The notes under the pieces are model-generated. The model was not told where the DNA came from, did no database searches, and was given only the letters and a program-made list of their open reading frames with translations. A stretch of DNA of 64,000 nucleotides, from positions 3,596,001 to 3,660,000 of the forward strand of contig NZ_CP034036.1 of assembly GCF_005484965.1 (NCBI RefSeq). The letters are read 5' to 3'. Source of the DNA: Brenneria nigrifluens DSM 30175 = ATCC 13028 (GTDB lineage: Bacteria; Pseudomonadota; Gammaproteobacteria; Enterobacterales; Enterobacteriaceae). This document shows positions 61,689 through 64,000 of the stretch, in pieces (position 1 is the stretch's first letter; every line of letters starts with the position of its first letter). A program made the translations under genes and the position numbers.

Positions 61689-61874
61689 TTACCTCGACAA
61701 AGTTGCGAGCAGCTTCGCGCGCCCGATCAATATTCGCAAAATCAGATACATTTTCCATCGCGGCTCTGATAACGTCCTGTGGTGCTTTACCGCCGTGTGC
61801 GCGGCCTCCGCCGCAATCAATCCGCCGCCGAATCCTGTATATTCGCCGTTGCGCTGATTTTCATCCCGCCTCAT
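61689..61874 (-). pseudogene. Possible decayed gene fragment, unidentified
   Basis: The minus-strand frame opens MRRDENQRNGEYTGFGGGLI. Shifting frame after about GGGLIAAEAAH gives GGKAPQDVIRAAMENVSDF and IDRAREAARNFVEVK, which looks coding and ends at a stop. The frame change suggests a pseudogene with one frameshift, though a chance frame is possible. No family was recognised. Confidence 0.3.
61777..61791. repeat. 15-base direct repeat, partner at 61196-61210
   Basis: CTGTGGTGCTTTACC occurs at both places in the same orientation, 581 bases apart, bracketing the dsdXA remnant. It could mark ends of a rearrangement or be ancestral duplication; chance identity of 15 bases in this span is improbable. 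Confidence 0.55.
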
Positions 61875-61975
61875 ACAGGTGAATAACCTGGGGTGTCGGT
61901 GATAAGATAAGGCTCGACCATTTTTCCCGCGCCTTTCGAGCTAACAGATAGAGTGAAAAACCGAGTAAAATCAAT

Positions 61976-62050
61976 ATGAATCAGTCGATTGACAAGGACC
62001 TTGCCAGCCATACGCCGATGATGCATTGGTGTGTTCTCATTGATATTTAA
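61976..62050 (+). pseudogene. mutS: Possible truncated start of mutS
   Basis: A 24-codon frame begins MNQSIDKDLASHTPMM and then leaves the family at His17. ASHTPMM followed by Q is the hallmark of the MutS N terminus (DAHTPMMQQYLRLK in E. coli), and the last shared bases are GATGCA. The frame then ends at TAA. This looks like the first 16 codons of mutS cut off by a rearrangement. Its short length makes the call tentative. Confidence 0.5.
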
Positions 62051-62216
62051 TGGTTATTTTGATGAAATCAGGAAAACCTACGTTTTAACCTACACTTTAC
62101 TAACTAATTGATTTATCTGTTGTTACTACCCTATAGTACGTTGATGGATTATCGCATGCAGTTTACGAAATACCATTTAGTTACACTCAGAGTGAATATA
62201 AAGGTAAAATACTAAA
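62051..62216. other. AT-rich noncoding stretch before the AbiE locus
   Basis: About 165 bases of AT-rich DNA with no supported gene separate the mutS-like fragment from the AbiEii 3' end. A 23-codon frame from about 62143 (MDYRMQFTKYHLV) has no recognisable family. Confidence 0.45.
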
Positions 62217-63149
62217 CTACCTCAGCCACCCAACAAGCACCCCTTCAAGCTTCGCCAGCGCCTGAATATGCTTTTCTTTTTGCATTCGACCGATATTTTG
62301 CAACTTCCATTTCACCGCCGGTAAATGCTTAATTTGGTCTTCAGGAGCGAGACTCCAATCTGGTTGACCACTTTTGAAAGACATCAAAAAATCATAGTCC
62401 CGCTGCGTGAATTGTACTTTGAGAGCAGTAACCATTAATTTGGGTATCGCATTGAGTTCTTCCAGAGAGACCTCATCGAATGTCATTCCGTTAAATTCAT
62501 GCGCATATAGCTCAGAAATATCTTTCCAGCGGGGATTTAGTACCTCTGATAATGGGCGTGGGTGTCCCAGCAGATAAGCGATGAAACCATTAAAGATGTG
62601 GCGATCAATACCCTGCGTTTCGAGTAGCATTTTGACGTCATAAAAATCCCGGGGATGCTGCCTGTCCATGGCGGCACAAAGCTTACCACCATAAAGGTCG
62701 GCAAGGGAGACAACCTGAATGGTAGCAAAACCGAATTCATCCTCTACTGCGTCAACAACGTCACGCTCCTTAGGAGGATACAACGTACCTCGCGCAACAG
62801 GCGATACCTCAATCTTTATCTGTGCCTCCTGAGAAGAAACCACAATGCGCATTTCATCAGGGTTATTCGTTTGCAGCACCGCCGAAATATCGGCTTGTTG
62901 TTGCAGTATTTCGGCAATACGGTTCAATGCAGCGCGAACGTTTGGCAAAGCCTCATTCCTACTTTCCAGCGGGATGTAAGCCAAATCGATATCAACCGAT
63001 AAGCGGGGAAAATCACGAACGAACAAGTTAATCGCCGTTCCGCCTTTTAATGCAAAACAGCGCTCTGTTGCCACAAGCGGCAGTGCTCGCATCAATAATG
63101 CAACCTGCCGGTAATACGGTGAATTTTTATCCATGTGATAACCCATCAT
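62217..63149 (-). CDS. AbiEii-type nucleotidyltransferase toxin
   Basis: The protein (310 residues from the ATG at 63149) belongs to the AbiEii/DUF1814 nucleotidyltransferase family. Motif I is LKGGTAINLF (residues 35-44) with the acidic pair DID about residues 53-55 (SVDIDLAYIP), then the Lys-containing IKIEVSPV and LADLYGGKLCAAMDR segments with the conserved lysine. In type IV toxin-antitoxin systems the toxin modifies tRNA or related targets with nucleotides and halts growth. A GGAAAG ribosome binding site favours this start; 63134 is possible. It overlaps the antitoxin gene by about 20 bases. GC content is visibly lower than that of the core genes. Confidence 0.88.
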   Translation of the reverse strand: MMGYHMDKNSPYYRQVALLMRALPLVATERCFALKGGTAINLFVRDFPRLSVDIDLAYIPLESRNEALPNVRAALNRIAEILQQQADISAVLQTNNPDEMRIVVSSQEAQIKIEVSPVARGTLYPPKERDVVDAVEDEFGFATIQVVSLADLYGGKLCAAMDRQHPRDFYDVKMLLETQGIDRHIFNGFIAYLLGHPRPLSEVLNPRWKDISELYAHEFNGMTFDEVSLEELNAIPKLMVTALKVQFTQRDYDFLMSFKSGQPDWSLAPEDQIKHLPAVKWKLQNIGRMQKEKHIQALAKLEGVLVGWLR

Positions 63150-63900
63150 TAATAAACTTTCCGGGTACGGTGATCTGATACTGCTTATCCAACTTACCAC
63201 CGGCTACTATCTGTCGTTTTCCGGCTCCTAAATCAATGTTGTTTTTATCGATCCGTTTGACCCAGGGATGTGCATAGTAATCGGCTAAAAAAAGGTATAA
63301 ACGATTGGTCTGCACTGCCCGGCTGGCACGAAGAAGCATTTCCACCTTACGCGGACTCAGATTAACTAATCCCTGAAAAAGCTCGGCGGCATGCTCAAAA
63401 GTGATACATCTTGGCACAGCATCTGCCAGCTCGTAAGCCGCCAGTTCAGGTACGCTGGCTTTTAACGCTTTACCTTTAATCTCGACTTCTATCAGATACT
63501 TCTCGTCAAGCTGCGACAACTTCTGATTAGATAGCAACAGCCACTCAACGCCGGGAAACTCCCTAAACCACTTTGGCAACGCCGCCTTCTCTCCGACATA
63601 CAACCAGATACGTTGCTGTTTAAGCTGGAGATAATGGGAACGCCCCTGATAAACAAGACTGGTCAGCCCGGCCAAATGTACTGGGATTGATAACTGATTT
63701 TGCAGGCATAACACAGCATCACTCCACTCCGGTTCACGTCCTACCCGAACATACACTCCGGCACGCAATTTTCGCAGCCAGTTACTTTGGGTGTACTTAT
63801 GCGCCAAAGAAGGGCTGATGCCGTACTCTGTCAGCCAGGACTGTACCACCAGAGAACCGGGATCGGTATTCTGCAAAAGCCAGTTTAATTTTGATGCCAT
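63127..63900 (-). CDS. AbiEi-type antitoxin / transcriptional regulator
   Basis: The start at 63900 (MASKLNWLLQNTDPGSLVVQ) gives 257 residues; a start nine codons upstream would put the gene almost on the predicted transcription start. The protein has an N-terminal winged-helix DNA-binding region (residues 1-80, SWLTEYGISPSLAHKYTQSNWLRKL) and the AbiEi C-terminal domain (DUF4095-type). AbiEi antitoxins repress their own operon by binding inverted repeats and neutralise AbiEii. It precedes and overlaps the toxin gene, the usual order. Confidence 0.87.
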   Translation of the reverse strand: MASKLNWLLQNTDPGSLVVQSWLTEYGISPSLAHKYTQSNWLRKLRAGVYVRVGREPEWSDAVLCLQNQLSIPVHLAGLTSLVYQGRSHYLQLKQQRIWLYVGEKAALPKWFREFPGVEWLLLSNQKLSQLDEKYLIEVEIKGKALKASVPELAAYELADAVPRCITFEHAAELFQGLVNLSPRKVEMLLRASRAVQTNRLYLFLADYYAHPWVKRIDKNNIDLGAGKRQIVAGGKLDKQYQITVPGKFINDGLSHG

Positions 63901-63905
63901 ACATT

Positions 63906-63960
63906 CACCACTGGTGCAATAATACATAAAATAATAAACTATTAAGCTGACAAGATGTCA
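63906..63960 (-). promoter_or_regulatory. Predicted promoter/operator of the abiE operon
   Basis: On the minus strand TTGACA (within 63950-63965) is followed by A/T-rich TTTATT or TATTAT at 17-19 bases. The -35 overlaps the palindrome TGACA-AGA-TGTCA (63948-63960), and a second palindrome CACCA-C-TGGTG lies at 63906-63916, ahead of the start codon. The two are 42 bases apart. Both are candidates for AbiEi autorepression; AbiEi operators elsewhere are paired inverted repeats. Confidence 0.6.
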
Positions 63961-64000
63961 ACATTGAAAGTAATCGCCCCAGCGATAAAAGGTAGACATG

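Overview
The window is chromosomal DNA of a plant-associated enterobacterium, most likely Pectobacteriaceae (Brenneria, Dickeya, Pectobacterium or Lonsdalea). The gene order sbcC-sbcD / phoB-phoR / brnQ-proY / acpH / queA-tgt-yajC-secD-secF / yajI / nrdR-ribD-ribH-nusB-thiL-pgpA / dxs-ispA-xseB / thiI / panE-yajL / yajQ is the Escherichia coli 8.5-10 minute backbone. The periplasmic L-asparaginase resembles the Erwinia chrysanthemi enzyme more than the E. coli one. Genus was not resolved.

Layout. 1-3402: tail of a branched-chain-type ABC transporter operon with an L-2-aminothiazoline-4-carboxylate (ATC) hydrolase and an M20 carbamoyl amidohydrolase, predicted to scavenge cysteine. 3483-5762: yajQ, panE, yajL. 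5753-11987: inserted module of a P1-family (DmpA-type) aminopeptidase, a four-gene polyamine-type ABC transporter and a divergent RpiR regulator. 12033-27625: core thiamin, isoprenoid, riboflavin, Sec and queuosine genes. 27739-30609: acpH, an OxyR-boxed peroxiredoxin and a YbdG channel. 30666-37260: proY, brnQ, a MetE-C-like methyltransferase with MetJ boxes, and phoBR with a Pho box. 37478-43442: sbcDC and rdgC. 43498-48504: a chemoreceptor with a FliA-type promoter, ppnP, aroL, ansB and a yojI remnant. 48505-52755: a lipoprotein esterase and a SiaABCD-type phospho-switch / diguanylate cyclase operon. 52749-60591: mltB, yjdM, a solo IS903-type end, a peptide ABC transporter and a YetF-like protein. 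60592-62216: decayed DNA holding dsdX/dsdA and mutS remnants and one 41-codon candidate gene. 62217-63900: an AbiE type IV toxin-antitoxin pair of lower GC content.

The core is conserved, compact and mostly co-directional. Accessory material sits at its edges and gaps: nutrient scavenging modules (ATC/cysteine, peptides, asparagine), a c-di-GMP phospho-switch, and a degraded right end where three unrelated genes survive as fragments beside a defence/maintenance locus. A family of short palindromic elements recurs at four places. No tRNA, rRNA, CRISPR array, riboswitch, prophage or complete insertion sequence was seen.
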